A stretch of DNA of 64,000 nt from Aneurinibacillus sp. REN35 (GTDB lineage Bacteria; Bacillota; Bacilli; Aneurinibacillales; Aneurinibacillaceae): assembly GCF_041379945.2 (NCBI RefSeq), contig NZ_JBFTXJ020000015.1, positions 29,126 to 93,125 of the forward strand, read 5' to 3'. Each line of letters begins with the position of its first letter. The stretch's first letter is position 1. The position numbers were made by a program, and so were the translations under genes. The notes beneath the pieces are model-generated. The model was not told where the DNA came from. It did no database searches and saw only the letters and a program-made list of their open reading frames with translations. Below, piece by piece: positions 43,559 through 54,945 of this stretch.

Positions 43559-44273
43559 GTTGCACCTCTCCTTCGACCTTCTTATATGAGGGGTCGAGAA
43601 AATCCTCAATCAATGCAAGCAATTGCTCCTGCTCGCAATCATGACAAATAATATGTTTGGATTCAGGAAGTATATGCAGATGTTTTTCGGCGGAACGAAT
43701 CGTACGGTATATATGTTCTGCACTACGTGGCTCTACAAGGTCATCCTTCCCCCCCTGAATAATAAGTGTCGGCGTAGTAACCTGTGGAAGCTCTTGTTTT
43801 AATATTTTGACAAGATGACGGAAATGAATGACCGCTCGCGGCGGCGTCGTCTTTGCTTTATTTACATACCGCCGGTACGCTTCTTTGGCGTCAACAGTTG
43901 ACGAGAAGTGTTTCTTAATAATCGTAGCTGCATCGGTAAACAATTGACGCGGATTAATATAGAACAGACTGGCACTCAGTAGCACCAGCTTATCAATGGG
44001 ATAGCGTGCCGCCAGATGCGCAGCAATTAACCCACCCATGGAGAAACCAACGACATAGATACGCTCACAGGTGAGCAGCATATCCTTTAGCACATCTTCA
44101 GCTGACCGCACCCAATCCTGCCATGTTACCTGTTTGAGGGGCAGATTATGTCCCTCGTGCCCAGCGAGTATCGGCATTTCAATCCGCCAGCCGCGGTCGG
44201 CAAACCTCTGGGCAATCGGTTCAACTTCATATGGACTTCCGGTAAAACCATGAATCAACAAGCAGCCGATCAT
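43548..44273 (-). CDS. Alpha/beta hydrolase, carboxylesterase family
   Basis: A 241-residue homologue of the adjacent esterase, with LLIHGFTGSPYEVEP, nucleophile motif GFSMGG (about residue 87) and SKHIICHDCEQ for the late histidine. The two genes probably arose by tandem duplication and have since diverged. The start is the ATG at 44273, 9 nt from GAGGA; a second ATG two codons upstream is too close to that site. A terminator separates it from secG. Confidence 0.87.
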   Translation of the reverse strand: MIGCLLIHGFTGSPYEVEPIAQRFADRGWRIEMPILAGHEGHNLPLKQVTWQDWVRSAEDVLKDMLLTCERIYVVGFSMGGLIAAHLAARYPIDKLVLLSASLFYINPRQLFTDAATIIKKHFSSTVDAKEAYRRYVNKAKTTPPRAVIHFRHLVKILKQELPQVTTPTLIIQGGKDDLVEPRSAEHIYRTIRSAEKHLHILPESKHIICHDCEQEQLLALIEDFLDPSYKKVEGEVQREG

Positions 44274-44300
44274 ACACATCGTCCTCTCTTCAAGGGTAAA

Positions 44301-44331
44301 GAAAAACAGCAAGTGCTTCACTTGCTGTTTC
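44301..44331 (-). terminator. Terminator after secG
   Basis: AAACAGCAAG / CTTGCTGTTT with inner TG/CA pairing around a short loop, and a T-run on the minus strand. Confidence 0.85.
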
Positions 44332-44365
44332 CGTTCTTTTATAGATTCTCAATATGTGGGCTGTC

Positions 44366-44599
44366 TTAACGCAGGAAGTATGCGACAGCAATGGATATGA
44401 CCATAAACAATACCGCGAGAATAATCGTCAATTTATTCAACAGGGCATCAATACCCCGAGCCTTTGCTTTCCCCATAATCTGTTCAGCTCCGCCCGAAAT
44501 TGCTCCGGAAAGACCCGCGCTTTTACCGGATTGGAGCAGTACAACTCCGATAAGCAAAATTGAAACAATTACAAGTACGATCTTTAAAAATATTGCCAT
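44366..44599 (-). CDS. secG: Preprotein translocase subunit SecG
   Basis: A 77-residue SecG with two membrane helices (about 2-24 and 52-75) and the conserved linker [17 protein letters not shown]. It assists SecYE-dependent export. A good GGAGG precedes the ATG. The gene order secG-esterase-rnr-smpB matches other Bacillales. Confidence 0.95.
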   Translation of the reverse strand: MAIFLKIVLVIVSILLIGVVLLQSGKSAGLSGAISGGAEQIMGKAKARGIDALLNKLTIILAVLFMVISIAVAYFLR

Positions 44600-44676
44600 A
44601 CGTATTCCTCCCCAAAACGGAGCGATCCATTTTTAGTATTTGCCACCTATTAATGTACCACAAAGAGGAAGCAGCT

Positions 44677-45111
44677 TCAAGATTGTCCTTCTTTTTGTTC
44701 CCGACAGCTTTTACAGATACCCTCAAGCGTAACTCTGGATTCGACGGGAGAATACTCTGATTCTACCTCAGGCTTAAGTCGGAGTGAAATCATGTCCGGC
44801 TCGATATCGACTAACTTATCACAGGCTATACAGTGAAAATGATGATGGGATTCTTCCGTAATCTCGAAGCGGGAGCGTTCATCCTGATAGTGCTCATGCA
44901 CAACACCAAGCTCCTTCAATGACTTCAAGGTATTATATACTGTCGTAAATGACAGGGTCGGAAAATCATCCTGCATGAACTGATAAATCTCTTCAGCTGT
45001 CGGATGATCTAGGCGCATCAATACATTAATGATGGCCAGCCGCTGTACAGTTACACGACCGCCGCGTTCTTTGATCCGGGCAATGGCCGTATCGATAATG
45101 TTTCCGTTCAT
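44677..45111 (-). CDS. Fur-family metalloregulator, PerR-like
   Basis: A 144-residue Fur-family repressor. DNA-binding half (about 10-80): GGRVTVQRLAIINVL, HPTAEEIYQFM and LSFTTVYNTLKSL. Metal half: the histidine-rich ESHHHFHC and two structural zinc pairs, CIAC (about 95) and CKSC (about 136). It resembles PerR more than Zur, but the sensing residues do not settle whether peroxide, iron, zinc or manganese is sensed. It stands alone; its 5' region is AT-rich with no certain box. Confidence 0.87.
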   Translation of the reverse strand: MNGNIIDTAIARIKERGGRVTVQRLAIINVLMRLDHPTAEEIYQFMQDDFPTLSFTTVYNTLKSLKELGVVHEHYQDERSRFEITEESHHHFHCIACDKLVDIEPDMISLRLKPEVESEYSPVESRVTLEGICKSCREQKEGQS

Positions 45112-45245
45112 TGTCCGCCCCTCCTTTACTTTTTATTATAATATACTATCTGTAGAAAATCATTACAAATAGAAAGAATATCAACAAAGACAAAGCACTC
45201 TGTATACCCTCTATCCTTCCCCTTACCCAAAACCTTTTATAATAT

Positions 45246-45281
45246 AAAAAGCGGCCGTGGACTTTTCCACGACCGCTTTAC
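45246..45281 (-). terminator. Terminator of eno
   Basis: AAAGCGG.CGTGG pairs with CCACG.CCGCTTT with a single mismatch bulge, and a T-run on the minus strand. It ends the glycolytic operon. Confidence 0.9.
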
Positions 45282-45301
45282 TTCAAAAGTTACCCGGTTA
45301 T

Positions 45302-46591
<1,290 letters not shown>

Positions 46592-46631
46592 TCAGCTCCT
46601 TAGTAAGTATGTAAATAAAAGAGAGAGGGGT

Positions 46632-46650
46632 AAAAAAGACTTTTTAAGTC
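46632..46650 (-). terminator. Weak terminator-like hairpin between gpmI and eno
   Basis: GACTT-AAA-AAGTC (5 bp) followed on the minus strand by TTTTTT. The short stem suggests only partial termination. Confidence 0.4.
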
Positions 46651-46678
46651 CCCCTTACCTTTCACCTCTTTATTCTTT

Positions 46679-48211
46679 CTAATACAATGGTGTTCCTGTC
46701 ATTTCCTTCGGCTGTTCGATGCCGAGCAGCTTCAGAATGGTCGGTGAGATATCGGCAAGAATGCCGCCTTCGCGCAGCACCGCTCCCTGTTTGGTTAGAA
46801 TGAACGGTACCGGATACGTACTGTGCGAGGTAATCGGATTCCCTTCATTATCAAGCATCAGGTCCGCATTCCCATGGTCGGCGGTTACAAGCGCTACCCC
46901 GCCTTTGGCTGTGATGGATTCAACTACTCTACCCATACATTCATCCACCGCTTCAACCGCTTTGATGGTCGGCTCCATCATACCTGAGTGGCCTACCATA
47001 TCGCAGTTGGCAAAGTTTAAGATGATTACATCCTGGGTTTCCTGTTCGATTTCTTTTAACAAGGAATCCGTTACTTCATAAATACTCATCTCCGGCTGCA
47101 GGTCATACGTAGCAACTTTCGGCGAATTGATGAGAATCCGCGTCTCCCCTTCAAATTCGGCTTCACGACCGCCGCTAAAGAAGAACGTGACGTGCGGATA
47201 CTTCTCCGTCTCTGCAATCCGAAGCTGACGCAGGTTATTCTGTGCCAGCACTTCACCTAATGTATTATCAAGATTTGCCGGCTTATATGCAACATATCCC
47301 TGCACGCTTTCACTGAATTTGGTCATGCAGACGAAGAAGATATTCTGCGGACATTTTTCACCGCGCTCAAAACCGCGGAAGTCCTCGTTCGTAAACACCT
47401 GTGAAAGCTGAATCGCGCGGTCGGGACGGAAGTTGAAGAAAATCACGCTATCATTGTCTTTGACGGTCGCTACAGGCTCACCATTGGCCTCCGTAATGAC
47501 CGTAGGCATAACGAATTCATCATACACGCTGCGCTCATACGATTCACGTACAGCTTCAATCGGGTCGGTAAACTTCGGCCCTTCTCCATATACCATTGCG
47601 CGGTACGATTTCTCTGTACGCTCCCAACGCTTATCGCGGTCCATTGCATAATAACGGCCCTGCACCGTCGCAATGCGGCCAATACCGTATTCATTGATCT
47701 TCTCCTGCAATTCCTTAACATAACCAACTGCGCTGTCCGGAGCTACATCGCGTCCATCTAGGAACGCATGAATGTACACGCGATCTACATTCTCCTGCTT
47801 GGCTAACTGCAGCAGTGCAAATAAATGCTTGATATGGCTGTGTACACCGCCATCCGATAGCAGGCCGTACAGATGAAGCGCAGTATTGTTATCACGCGCA
47901 TGGTGCACAGCTTTTAGCAGCGTCTCATTCTCAAAAAAGGCGCCTTCTTTAATTTCTTTTGACACACGGGTTAAGTCTTGATAGACAACACGTCCGGCGC
48001 CAAGATTCAAATGCCCCACTTCCGAGTTGCCCATCTGACCTTCAGGAAGTCCTACGGCCAAGCCGCTTGCACCAAGCAGCGTATGCGGGTAGCTGCTCCA
48101 GTATTTGTTGAAATTCGGCGTGTTGGCCTGTCTAATGGCGTTGCCGTATGTTTCTTCTCTATATCCAAATCCGTCCATAATAATGAGTGCTACTGGTTTG
48201 GGTCGATTCAT
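46679..48211 (-). CDS. gpmI: 2,3-bisphosphoglycerate-independent phosphoglycerate mutase
   Basis: A 510-residue manganese-dependent mutase interconverting 3- and 2-phosphoglycerate. It has the alkaline-phosphatase-like metal motif [11 protein letters not shown], the phospho-serine loop [12 protein letters not shown] (about residue 62), the DGRDVAP segment and the late TADHGNAD. Manganese dependence makes this enzyme pH-sensitive in sporeformers. It lies 1 bp after tpiA, so the two are coupled. Confidence 0.97.
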   Translation of the reverse strand: MNRPKPVALIIMDGFGYREETYGNAIRQANTPNFNKYWSSYPHTLLGASGLAVGLPEGQMGNSEVGHLNLGAGRVVYQDLTRVSKEIKEGAFFENETLLKAVHHARDNNTALHLYGLLSDGGVHSHIKHLFALLQLAKQENVDRVYIHAFLDGRDVAPDSAVGYVKELQEKINEYGIGRIATVQGRYYAMDRDKRWERTEKSYRAMVYGEGPKFTDPIEAVRESYERSVYDEFVMPTVITEANGEPVATVKDNDSVIFFNFRPDRAIQLSQVFTNEDFRGFERGEKCPQNIFFVCMTKFSESVQGYVAYKPANLDNTLGEVLAQNNLRQLRIAETEKYPHVTFFFSGGREAEFEGETRILINSPKVATYDLQPEMSIYEVTDSLLKEIEQETQDVIILNFANCDMVGHSGMMEPTIKAVEAVDECMGRVVESITAKGGVALVTADHGNADLMLDNEGNPITSHSTYPVPFILTKQGAVLREGGILADISPTILKLLGIEQPKEMTGTPLY

Positions 48212-48212
48212 G

Positions 48213-48983
48213 TTACTTCCTGCCTCCTACTGTACCCTCTAACAATTGAAGGAACGAATCCGGCGTCAGGCTTGCACCTCCAACGAGTGCGCCATCAATA
48301 TCCGCCTGTTCCATGTATGTTCTAATATTGTCTGGCTTAACCGAACCGCCATATTGGATACGAACTTGGGCTGCTACCTGAGCATCAAAGGCGTCTTCCA
48401 CCGTTCCGCGAATAAACGCAATGACATCCTGTGCATCTTCAGCCGAGGATGATTTGCCTGTTCCGATTGCCCAGATTGGTTCGTATGCAATAACAAGCTG
48501 CTTCGCCTGCTCACTTGCCAGACCTTCCACAGCACGCAGCACCTGATCACGTACCCATTCTTTTGTCTTCCCGCCTTCACGCTGCTCCAGATTCTCACCA
48601 ACACATACGATCGGAATCAAGCCATGCGCGAATGCCGCTTTTGTCTTCTTATTAACCGTCTCATCCGTCTCCGCAAAATATTCGCGTCGTTCAGAGTGAC
48701 CGATAATGACATATTCTACACCGAGACCTGTCAGCATGCTTGCGCTAATCTCCCCGGTATATGCGCCGGACTCTTCCCAGTGCATATTCTGTGCGCCAAT
48801 GGCTATCGCCGGATACTCTTCTAGCTCCTGCACAAGCGCATCCAACGCAGTAAACGGCGCGCAGATTACCGTGTCCACTTTTTCTTCCGGAACAAGCGAA
48901 CGGACAGCATGTGCGAATTCACGCGCTTCCGTCATTGTTTTATGCATTTTCCAGTTTCCCGCAATAATCGGTGTTCTCTGCAT
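48213..48983 (-). CDS. tpiA: Triosephosphate isomerase
   Basis: A 256-residue TIM-barrel enzyme interconverting dihydroxyacetone phosphate and glyceraldehyde 3-phosphate. It has GNWKMHKT (substrate lysine), IGHSERR (catalytic histidine), [14 protein letters not shown] (catalytic glutamate and flexible loop) and the phosphate-binding GGSVKPDN and GALVGGASL. It lies 15 bp after pgk in the glycolytic operon. Confidence 0.97.
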   Translation of the reverse strand: MQRTPIIAGNWKMHKTMTEAREFAHAVRSLVPEEKVDTVICAPFTALDALVQELEEYPAIAIGAQNMHWEESGAYTGEISASMLTGLGVEYVIIGHSERREYFAETDETVNKKTKAAFAHGLIPIVCVGENLEQREGGKTKEWVRDQVLRAVEGLASEQAKQLVIAYEPIWAIGTGKSSSAEDAQDVIAFIRGTVEDAFDAQVAAQVRIQYGGSVKPDNIRTYMEQADIDGALVGGASLTPDSFLQLLEGTVGGRK

Positions 48984-48998
48984 GCGTATGTCAGCTCC

Positions 48999-50180
48999 TT
49001 ATTTGTCGGCCAGGACCGCCACACCTGGAAGTTCTTTACCTTCCATAAACTCAAGCGACGCTCCACCGCCTGTTGAAATATGTGTCATCTCGCTCGCTAC
49101 GCCAGCTTTTTCTACTGCGGCTACGGAATCACCGCCGCCAATAATTGTTGTACCCCGTACTTCTTTTAGCGTACGTGCGATTGCATTCGTTCCTTCTGCG
49201 AACGCATCCATTTCAAATACGCCCATCGGACCGTTCCAGACGACCGTTTTTGAATCAAGAACTGCTTGTTTATATAATTCGATTGTTTTCGGTCCGATAT
49301 CAAGCGCCTGCCATCCTTCTGGAATAGCGTCCACATCGACCGTTTTGGTCTGTGCATCAGCCGCGAACTTATCCGCCACCACAACATCAATCGGAATAAG
49401 GAAGTTAACGCCCTTCTGCTTGGCTATCTCCATGAATTCTTTGGCTAACTCCACCTTTTCTTCTTCAAGTAAAGAGCTGCCCACATCATAGCCTTTCGCT
49501 TTGATAAATGTATTAGATAGGCCACCGCCTACAATTAAATTATCCACTTTCTCCAATAAGTTTTCAATCACGCCAATCTTATCCTTCACTTTCGCACCGC
49601 CAATGATCGCTGTAAACGGTCGCTCCGGTTGAGAAATAGTGTGACCAAGGAATTCAATTTCCTTCTCCATTAGAAAACCGGCAACACCTTCAATATGAGC
49701 CGCAACACCCGCAGTCGAAGCATGCGCTCGGTGTGCTGTACCGAATGCATCGTTAACAAACAGATCGGCAAGCGAGGCAAACTGCTTGGCCAGCTCTTCA
49801 TCATTTTTTTCCTCACCCGGATGAAAGCGTACGTTTTCAAGAAGCATCGCTTCGCCATCATGTAATTTCTCTGCTTCTTCTTTAACCGTCTCACTAAAGA
49901 CTTCATCCACCTTCTTCACCGGCTGGCCAAGAAGTTGGGAAAGACGCTCCGCTACCGCGTTCAACCTCATCTCTTCTACCACTTTGCCCTTCGGACGGCC
50001 AAAATGGCTCGACATAATGACGCGCGCGCCATTCTGCATTAAATATTCAATGGTCGGCAGTGCCGCACGGATGCGCGTATCGTCGGTAATACGGCCTTCT
50101 TCCATCGGTACATTGAAATCGAAGCGGCAGAATACGCGTTTCCCTTTCACATCAACATCGCGAACAGACTTTTTGTTCAT
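48999..50180 (-). CDS. pgk: Phosphoglycerate kinase
   Basis: A 393-residue kinase making ATP from 1,3-bisphosphoglycerate. The N-terminal domain has [15 protein letters not shown] and [10 protein letters not shown]; the C-terminal nucleotide domain has the hinge WNGPMGVFE and [13 protein letters not shown]. The ATG at 50180 follows GGGAGG; six upstream in-frame codons overlap that site. A terminator lies between gap and pgk, so pgk depends on read-through or another promoter in the 194-bp gap. Confidence 0.97.
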   Translation of the reverse strand: MNKKSVRDVDVKGKRVFCRFDFNVPMEEGRITDDTRIRAALPTIEYLMQNGARVIMSSHFGRPKGKVVEEMRLNAVAERLSQLLGQPVKKVDEVFSETVKEEAEKLHDGEAMLLENVRFHPGEEKNDEELAKQFASLADLFVNDAFGTAHRAHASTAGVAAHIEGVAGFLMEKEIEFLGHTISQPERPFTAIIGGAKVKDKIGVIENLLEKVDNLIVGGGLSNTFIKAKGYDVGSSLLEEEKVELAKEFMEIAKQKGVNFLIPIDVVVADKFAADAQTKTVDVDAIPEGWQALDIGPKTIELYKQAVLDSKTVVWNGPMGVFEMDAFAEGTNAIARTLKEVRGTTIIGGGDSVAAVEKAGVASEMTHISTGGGASLEFMEGKELPGVAVLADK

Positions 50181-50257
50181 AGCAGATAATCCTCCCAATG
50201 TTTATGAAATTCAGAGGTGCGTGGCTCCTCTTCTTTCTTGTAGTATGATGTTCACAG

Positions 50258-50298
50258 AAAAAAGGGGAGAATACGCACTCGTTCCCTCCCCTTTTTTT
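50258..50298 (-). terminator. Terminator between gap and pgk
   Basis: AAAAAAGGGGA pairs with TCCCCTTTTTT, and on the minus strand the stem runs into Ts. It would lower pgk-eno transcription relative to cggR-gap. Confidence 0.85.
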
Positions 50299-50374
50299 AT
50301 AATCGCTTTTATTTTAGCTTCTCTCAGCCTTTTTTTGCAACACAATTCATGTAATTAGCCACACTTTTTCTTGT

Positions 50375-51379
50375 TTACAGCCCTTTTTTGGCGACATAAT
50401 TAATTAAATCTATCACACGATTTGAATAACCCCACTCATTATCGTACCAGGACACCACTTTTACCATGTTATCCTCAATCACCATCGTGGACAGCGCATC
50501 AATGGTCGAAGAATGCGGATCTCCGTTATAATCACGAGATACAAGCGGCTCTTCCGAATAGCCTAGAATGCCTTTCATCTCATTTTCCGATGCCTGCTTC
50601 AACGCCTGGTTAACTTCTTCTACAGATGCGTTTTTCTCCAGTTCTACCACCAGGTCAACAACCGATACGTTCGGGGTCGGCACACGCATGGCAAATCCGT
50701 TAAGCTTGCCTTTAAGCTCCGGCAGCACAAGCGATACGGCACGTGCCGCACCGGTTGACGTCGGAATGATCGACATGCCCGCTGCACGCGCACGGCGTAA
50801 ATCTTTATGAGGCAGATCCAGAATCTGCTGGTCATTCGTATAGGCGTGTACCGTCGTCATCAGCCCACGGCGAATGCCAAACGTATCACTCAGCACTTTA
50901 GCGAATGGCGCCAAACAGTTCGTTGTGCAGGATGCATTGGAGATGACATGGTGATTGGCCGGATCATAATTTTCTTCGTTTACACCAAGCACAATCGTAA
51001 TGTCTTCATTTTTCCCCGGAGCAGAAATGATCACTTTTTTGGCGCCTGCTTCAAGGTGCTTTGCTGCGTCTTCACGTTTTGTGAAGCGACCTGTCGATTC
51101 TACAACGACTTCTACACCCCACTCTTTCCACGGCAGGTTGGCCGGGTCACGTTCAGCGGATACCTTAATCGTGCGGTCACCAACAATAATCGAATCCCCA
51201 TCTACTCGTACATCTTCATGATATGTGCCATGAACAGAATCGTATTTAAAAAGATGAGCCAGCGTGGCAGCGTCCGTCAAATCATTAATGCCTACCAATT
51301 CCACTTCCGGATTCTGCAGCGCAATCCGCGCCACGTTACGCCCAATACGTCCAAAACCATTAATCGCAATCTTTGTCAT
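50375..51379 (-). CDS. gap: Glyceraldehyde-3-phosphate dehydrogenase, glycolytic
   Basis: A 334-residue NAD-dependent enzyme: NAD-binding [15 protein letters not shown], catalytic cysteine in [13 protein letters not shown] (about residue 152), and the C-terminal [13 protein letters not shown]. Position directly after cggR identifies it as the glycolytic GapA rather than the gluconeogenic GapB. Expression is expected to follow glucose through CggR. A strong GAGGAGG ribosome binding site precedes the ATG. Confidence 0.97.
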   Translation of the reverse strand: MTKIAINGFGRIGRNVARIALQNPEVELVGINDLTDAATLAHLFKYDSVHGTYHEDVRVDGDSIIVGDRTIKVSAERDPANLPWKEWGVEVVVESTGRFTKREDAAKHLEAGAKKVIISAPGKNEDITIVLGVNEENYDPANHHVISNASCTTNCLAPFAKVLSDTFGIRRGLMTTVHAYTNDQQILDLPHKDLRRARAAGMSIIPTSTGAARAVSLVLPELKGKLNGFAMRVPTPNVSVVDLVVELEKNASVEEVNQALKQASENEMKGILGYSEEPLVSRDYNGDPHSSTIDALSTMVIEDNMVKVVSWYDNEWGYSNRVIDLINYVAKKGL

Positions 51380-51423
51380 GATTCATCCTCCTCGTATATT
51401 TATAAAGCGTCCGAGTTGAACGC

Positions 51424-52464
51424 TTATTCTCTTTCATCCAATAAAGCAAACATCTCACGTACGGCTGCCTCGTCTGTAACCAGTACATAATTGCTTCGAT
51501 TTCTTATATATGACAGGATTGCTTTGGCCTTACTCTTTCCACCTGCAACCGCCAGTACACAATCCAATGTCTGCACCTGCTCCATCTGCATTCCTACTGT
51601 GTTCATCCGGTATACCAATTCACCCGGGCCATTAAAATAATAGCCAAATACTTCAGATACCGCGTCATTCTCCTTTAGTATACGAACAATCTCCTCACTC
51701 AAACCGCGCCGCCGTGACATTTCTTCTGCGGCTCCAATTCCATGGATCAGTACTTTGGCATGATGAATCCGATCAAGTACACCGGAGATTCCCGGATCAC
51801 GCTGAATATTGCGCAGCGTCTCTTCTTCTAAGATATCCGGGAGATGCAGTTGAAGATAGGAAGCTTCTAAATTACGAGCGAAACGAGCTGTTACCGTATT
51901 CGACTCCATATCAACCTCATCACCAAGCGCCCCACGAGCCGGAACCAGTGTTACATTCTTTGCTGTAGAAGAAGGCTGTACATACTGTGCCATACGAGCT
52001 ACTGAACTTCCGCCCGCTATCGCAATGACGAACCCATCCTCTATGATGCGTGCAAACTCTCCTGCGGCCTGCCGCGCCATATCATCCTTCGTCCATTCAC
52101 TTTCATCCGTATTTCCAGGAACAATAATGACTTTTTGCACAAAAAGACGGCGGGCCGCCTCCGATTCCAGTTGACGTATACCTCCTACCTCTTTCCAGAA
52201 AGGATGAAACGATTCGATCATATTTTCCCCATCTGAAGTCACAAACATCCCGGCACGGTTAGCATCAATCAATCGCTGCTCCCGTAAAAATTCAACTTCT
52301 CGCCGAATCACTCTTTCTGTACTCTGCATCACATCAGCCAGCGCGCGCCGCCCCACAGGTTGAAGCAGGCGAATCTGCCGGAGGACTTTATATCGATTCT
52401 CCATTACGGCAATGACTTCAGGCGCCATGCGCTGAAGCAGGGAAGCCCAGTTGGATTCCGTCAA
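51424..52464 (-). CDS. cggR: Central glycolytic genes regulator CggR (SorC family)
   Basis: A 346-residue SorC/DeoR-like repressor. The N-terminal winged helix (about 25-75) has GRRALADVMQSTERVIRREVEFL; the sugar-binding domain (about 90-345) has GGSSVARMAQ and VLIHGIGAAEEM. By family knowledge fructose 1,6-bisphosphate relieves repression. The likely start is TTG at 52464 behind AAAGGTGAG; a GTG three codons upstream lies inside that site. A matching operator lies 16 bp upstream. It is first gene of the glycolytic operon. Confidence 0.94.
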   Translation of the reverse strand: MTESNWASLLQRMAPEVIAVMENRYKVLRQIRLLQPVGRRALADVMQSTERVIRREVEFLREQRLIDANRAGMFVTSDGENMIESFHPFWKEVGGIRQLESEAARRLFVQKVIIVPGNTDESEWTKDDMARQAAGEFARIIEDGFVIAIAGGSSVARMAQYVQPSSTAKNVTLVPARGALGDEVDMESNTVTARFARNLEASYLQLHLPDILEEETLRNIQRDPGISGVLDRIHHAKVLIHGIGAAEEMSRRRGLSEEIVRILKENDAVSEVFGYYFNGPGELVYRMNTVGMQMEQVQTLDCVLAVAGGKSKAKAILSYIRNRSNYVLVTDEAAVREMFALLDERE

Positions 52465-52479
52465 GATGCTCACCTTTCT

Positions 52480-52518
52480 TGGGACAAAATAAGTCCCTAT
52501 GAGATATTTTACGTCCCA
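52480..52518 (-). promoter_or_regulatory. CggR operator
   Basis: On the minus strand two half-sites are seen: GGGACGTAAAATATC then GGGACTTATTTTGTCCC, arranged like the B. subtilis CggR operator, which has two GGGAC repeats. It ends 16 bp before the chosen cggR start, where bound repressor would block transcription. Confidence 0.8.
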
Positions 52519-52528
52519 TTCATTGTAT

Positions 52529-52556
52529 TAAAAATGCCTGCGTAAAACACAGGCAT
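52529..52556 (-). terminator. Terminator after the glutaredoxin-like gene
   Basis: ATGCCTG / CAGGCAT stem with a 9-nt loop and a T-run on the minus strand, just upstream of the cggR operator. Confidence 0.82.
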
Positions 52557-52602
52557 CGCTTTGTCGTTTTTATTATAACAAGGTTTTCCTCTTTATTCAA
52601 GC

Positions 52603-52869
52603 TCACTCCATCGAGCGAATCTCCAGCTCACGTCGCAGCCATAGCTCTGTCATCTTTGAGACAAACACTTTTTCTTCATCAATATACACAACAGGAATCA
52701 ATTGACCATATGCTTCTTCCAATTCCGGATCTTGTGCGATGTCTTTCATGGTAAGCTCAATCGGATAATCTCGCGCAACACGTTCAACCTTTTCTTTTGC
52801 TTTGTTGCACAATCCGCATCCTTCCCTTGTATAAATGATGATGCGAAATGGCTGTTGGTGCAAATTCAT
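52603..52869 (-). CDS. Glutaredoxin-like thiol protein
   Basis: An 88-residue thioredoxin-fold protein (glutaredoxin/DUF836 type). It has an N-terminal IIIYTREGCGLCNKA with the CxxC pair CGLC, a cis-proline segment QLIPVVYID and a short C-terminal helix. It probably acts as a cytoplasmic thiol-disulfide exchanger; the partner is unknown. It lies between sigL and cggR on the same strand, with its own terminator. Confidence 0.87.
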   Translation of the reverse strand: MNLHQQPFRIIIYTREGCGLCNKAKEKVERVARDYPIELTMKDIAQDPELEEAYGQLIPVVYIDEEKVFVSKMTELWLRRELEIRSME

Positions 52870-52947
52870 GTATGCTCTCCCTTTATTATATAAATATCCT
52901 TTTTATGGAATATATTTAACGTCACTTCAATAGACAGATAATTTTAA

Positions 52948-54351
52948 TTAAAAGCGCTTACGTTTGGAGGAAGAATCGATGTTCATTTCCTCTCTGTATT
53001 TCGCCACGGTTCTTCGGGAAATCTCAATTCCTTCTTTAACTAATGTATCTGTAATCTTTTGATCAGAAAGCGGCTTTTTCTTATCTTCGCCATCTACCAT
53101 TGCTTTAATCTTTTCTTTGATATTCAATACGGAGGAGGCTTCCCCTCCATCTGCCCGCCCAAGACCTGTTGTAAAGAAGTACTTGAGTTCAAATAATCCT
53201 CGCGGTGTCTGTACATACTTGTTGCTGGTCGCCCGACTGATCGTCGACTCATGCAGGCCTACCTTCTCGGCAATATCACGGAGCGTCATCGGCTTGAGGC
53301 CTGCTGTGCCTTTCTCAAAAAAGCTTTGCTGCTCCTCTACAATCGCCTGCGTAACCTTATACAGCGTCATGCGCCGCTGTTCAATGCTGCGAATAAGCCA
53401 GAGTGCGGAATTAAGCTTATCTTGAATATAACGCTGAGCCATATCCGCTTCATCTTTCTTCAACATTTGTTGATAGAAACGATTGATCGTCAGATTCGGC
53501 ATGCTGCTCTCATTCACCATCACCACATACTCGCTCTCCACCTTCTCAACGGTTACATCCGGAACGATGTAGCGGGGAGCTCCTTGTGCGAATTCTGCAC
53601 CTGGACGTGGATTAAGCGTACGCAGGTGATCAGCCGCCTGCTGCACTTCTTGCGGTGTAGCGCCTAGAGATGAGGCGATCTTCTGATAACGCTTCTCTGC
53701 TAGATCTTCAAGATGATATTCCACAATGGCAACCGCTAAGGTATACTCTTCCGGTTCATCTTTTAGTTGGAGCAAGAGACATTCCCCAAGCGAGCGAGCA
53801 CCCACTCCCACCGGCTCCAATGTTTGTAGAAGCCAAATCATTTCTTCGATCGTCTGGATATCCGTATTTAAGATATCTGCCGCTTCGATTTCTGAAATTG
53901 TAAGGTAACCGTTTTCATTTAAGTTTCCAATAAGGAAGTTTAGAATGCGTCTCTCAAGCGGCGTAACATTTTTGAGCATGGATACTTGCTCAAGCAGATG
54001 TTCCTCTAGTGTAGTGCTGCCTGCTGAGATAAAGTTGAAAGGATCATAATCCTGAGCAGGTGCGCTGCTGCGCTGGTAATACGTATCATCTCCCGTTGCA
54101 TTGGCACGCACATAGTCTTTCCAATCAATATCTGCTTGCTTATTCGTTTCCTTCTGCATCGTCAATTCTGCTGGCGTCATCTCCCGGTTCTTCTCTGTTA
54201 AATCAAGAATCGGATTCTCATTGGCCTGTTGTCGTAAGAAATCGAGCAAATCGACAGCGGAGTATTGGAGAATGGTTATTGCCTGTCGCAATTCAGGTGT
54301 CATCACTAACTTCAATGTCTGCTGCTGATATAAACCGAACCCCATTTGCAT
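52948..54351 (-). CDS. rpoN: RNA polymerase sigma-54 factor (SigL)
   Basis: A 467-residue sigma-54. Region I (about 1-50) is glutamine/leucine-rich (LYQQQTLKLVMTPELRQAITILQ); the core-binding domain follows (about 110-300), then the -12-element HTH (LRDIAEKVGLHESTISRATSNKYVQTPRGLFELK) and the RpoN box SRRTVAKYREEM near the C-terminus. It needs AAA+ activators, none of which is in this window. GAAGGTGA precedes the ATG. The 225-bp region upstream is AT-rich; I see no sure promoter. Confidence 0.96.
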   Translation of the reverse strand: MQMGFGLYQQQTLKLVMTPELRQAITILQYSAVDLLDFLRQQANENPILDLTEKNREMTPAELTMQKETNKQADIDWKDYVRANATGDDTYYQRSSAPAQDYDPFNFISAGSTTLEEHLLEQVSMLKNVTPLERRILNFLIGNLNENGYLTISEIEAADILNTDIQTIEEMIWLLQTLEPVGVGARSLGECLLLQLKDEPEEYTLAVAIVEYHLEDLAEKRYQKIASSLGATPQEVQQAADHLRTLNPRPGAEFAQGAPRYIVPDVTVEKVESEYVVMVNESSMPNLTINRFYQQMLKKDEADMAQRYIQDKLNSALWLIRSIEQRRMTLYKVTQAIVEEQQSFFEKGTAGLKPMTLRDIAEKVGLHESTISRATSNKYVQTPRGLFELKYFFTTGLGRADGGEASSVLNIKEKIKAMVDGEDKKKPLSDQKITDTLVKEGIEISRRTVAKYREEMNIDSSSKRKRF

Positions 54352-54576
54352 CGGGCATCACCTTCTTTTCTACGAACTTTTTCTCTTTTTCAATATTATA
54401 TAACAATTCGCAATAAATTTCTCTAGCAAAAATCCTGCCAATCAAAAAAAATAAGGCATAGGATTTATTTCCTCTCTTTGTTTTTTTCCATTGCAGGACT
54501 TTAGCATCTTATTCATCACATAACATTTTTCATAAAAAAAGAGAAGTATTTTCCAATTAAACTCTTTACTCAACCA

Positions 54577-54616
54577 AAAGAAAAGGCAGAAGCCGTCTTT
54601 GGGCTTCTGCCTTTTC
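54577..54616 (-). terminator. Terminator after the CsbD-family gene
   Basis: AAAGGCAGAAGCC / GGCTTCTGCCTTT, a 13-bp stem with a loop of about 7 nt and T-rich minus-strand end. Confidence 0.9.
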
Positions 54617-54649
54617 ACTGTTGTTTATCTATGGTGTTCATCATTTCGA

Positions 54650-54856
54650 TTAAATTCTGTCTCTACGCTCTGTTGCTTCATTGATACGGCGGGCTGCACG
54701 ATCCTTCACTTCGCCGTACTCTTCTTGTATTTTACCTTTGGTTTTATCAACATTACCTTCTAGACGCGTACTTTCATCATCTGTCATTTCGCCCCACTGC
54801 TTTTTTGCTTCTCCCTTAACCTGATTCCATTTTCCCTTAAGTTTGTCGTCATTCAT
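54650..54856 (-). CDS. CsbD-family stress protein
   Basis: A 68-residue highly charged, hydrophilic protein with the CsbD signature KLKGKWNQVKGEAKKQWG and NVDKTKGKIQEEYGEVKD. In Bacillus csbD belongs to the sigma-B general stress regulon, but its molecular role is unknown. GGAG precedes the ATG. A possible but weak sigma-B-like promoter lies 64 bp upstream of the start. Confidence 0.9.
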   Translation of the reverse strand: MNDDKLKGKWNQVKGEAKKQWGEMTDDESTRLEGNVDKTKGKIQEEYGEVKDRAARRINEATERRDRI

Positions 54857-54919
54857 AGCTGTATCGCTCCTTTATTGAAGTTCGTATGGATGATTCTTCA
54901 GGTACCTGATGGAGATATA

Positions 54920-54945
54920 TTACCTCTTACATAGTGGGTTGAAAC
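54920..54945 (-). promoter_or_regulatory. Possible sigma-B-type promoter of the CsbD-family gene
   Basis: GTTTCA, a 14-bp spacer and AGGTAA resemble the sigma-B consensus (GTTTAA, 12-15 bp, GGGTAT), but imperfectly. It overlaps the 3' end of the upstream DUF2325 gene. Confidence 0.3.

Noticed and set aside
45112..45180. PerR or Fur box upstream of the Fur-family gene
   Set aside because: The region is AT-rich and has TTATTATAATA-like stretches, but no convincing full inverted repeat.
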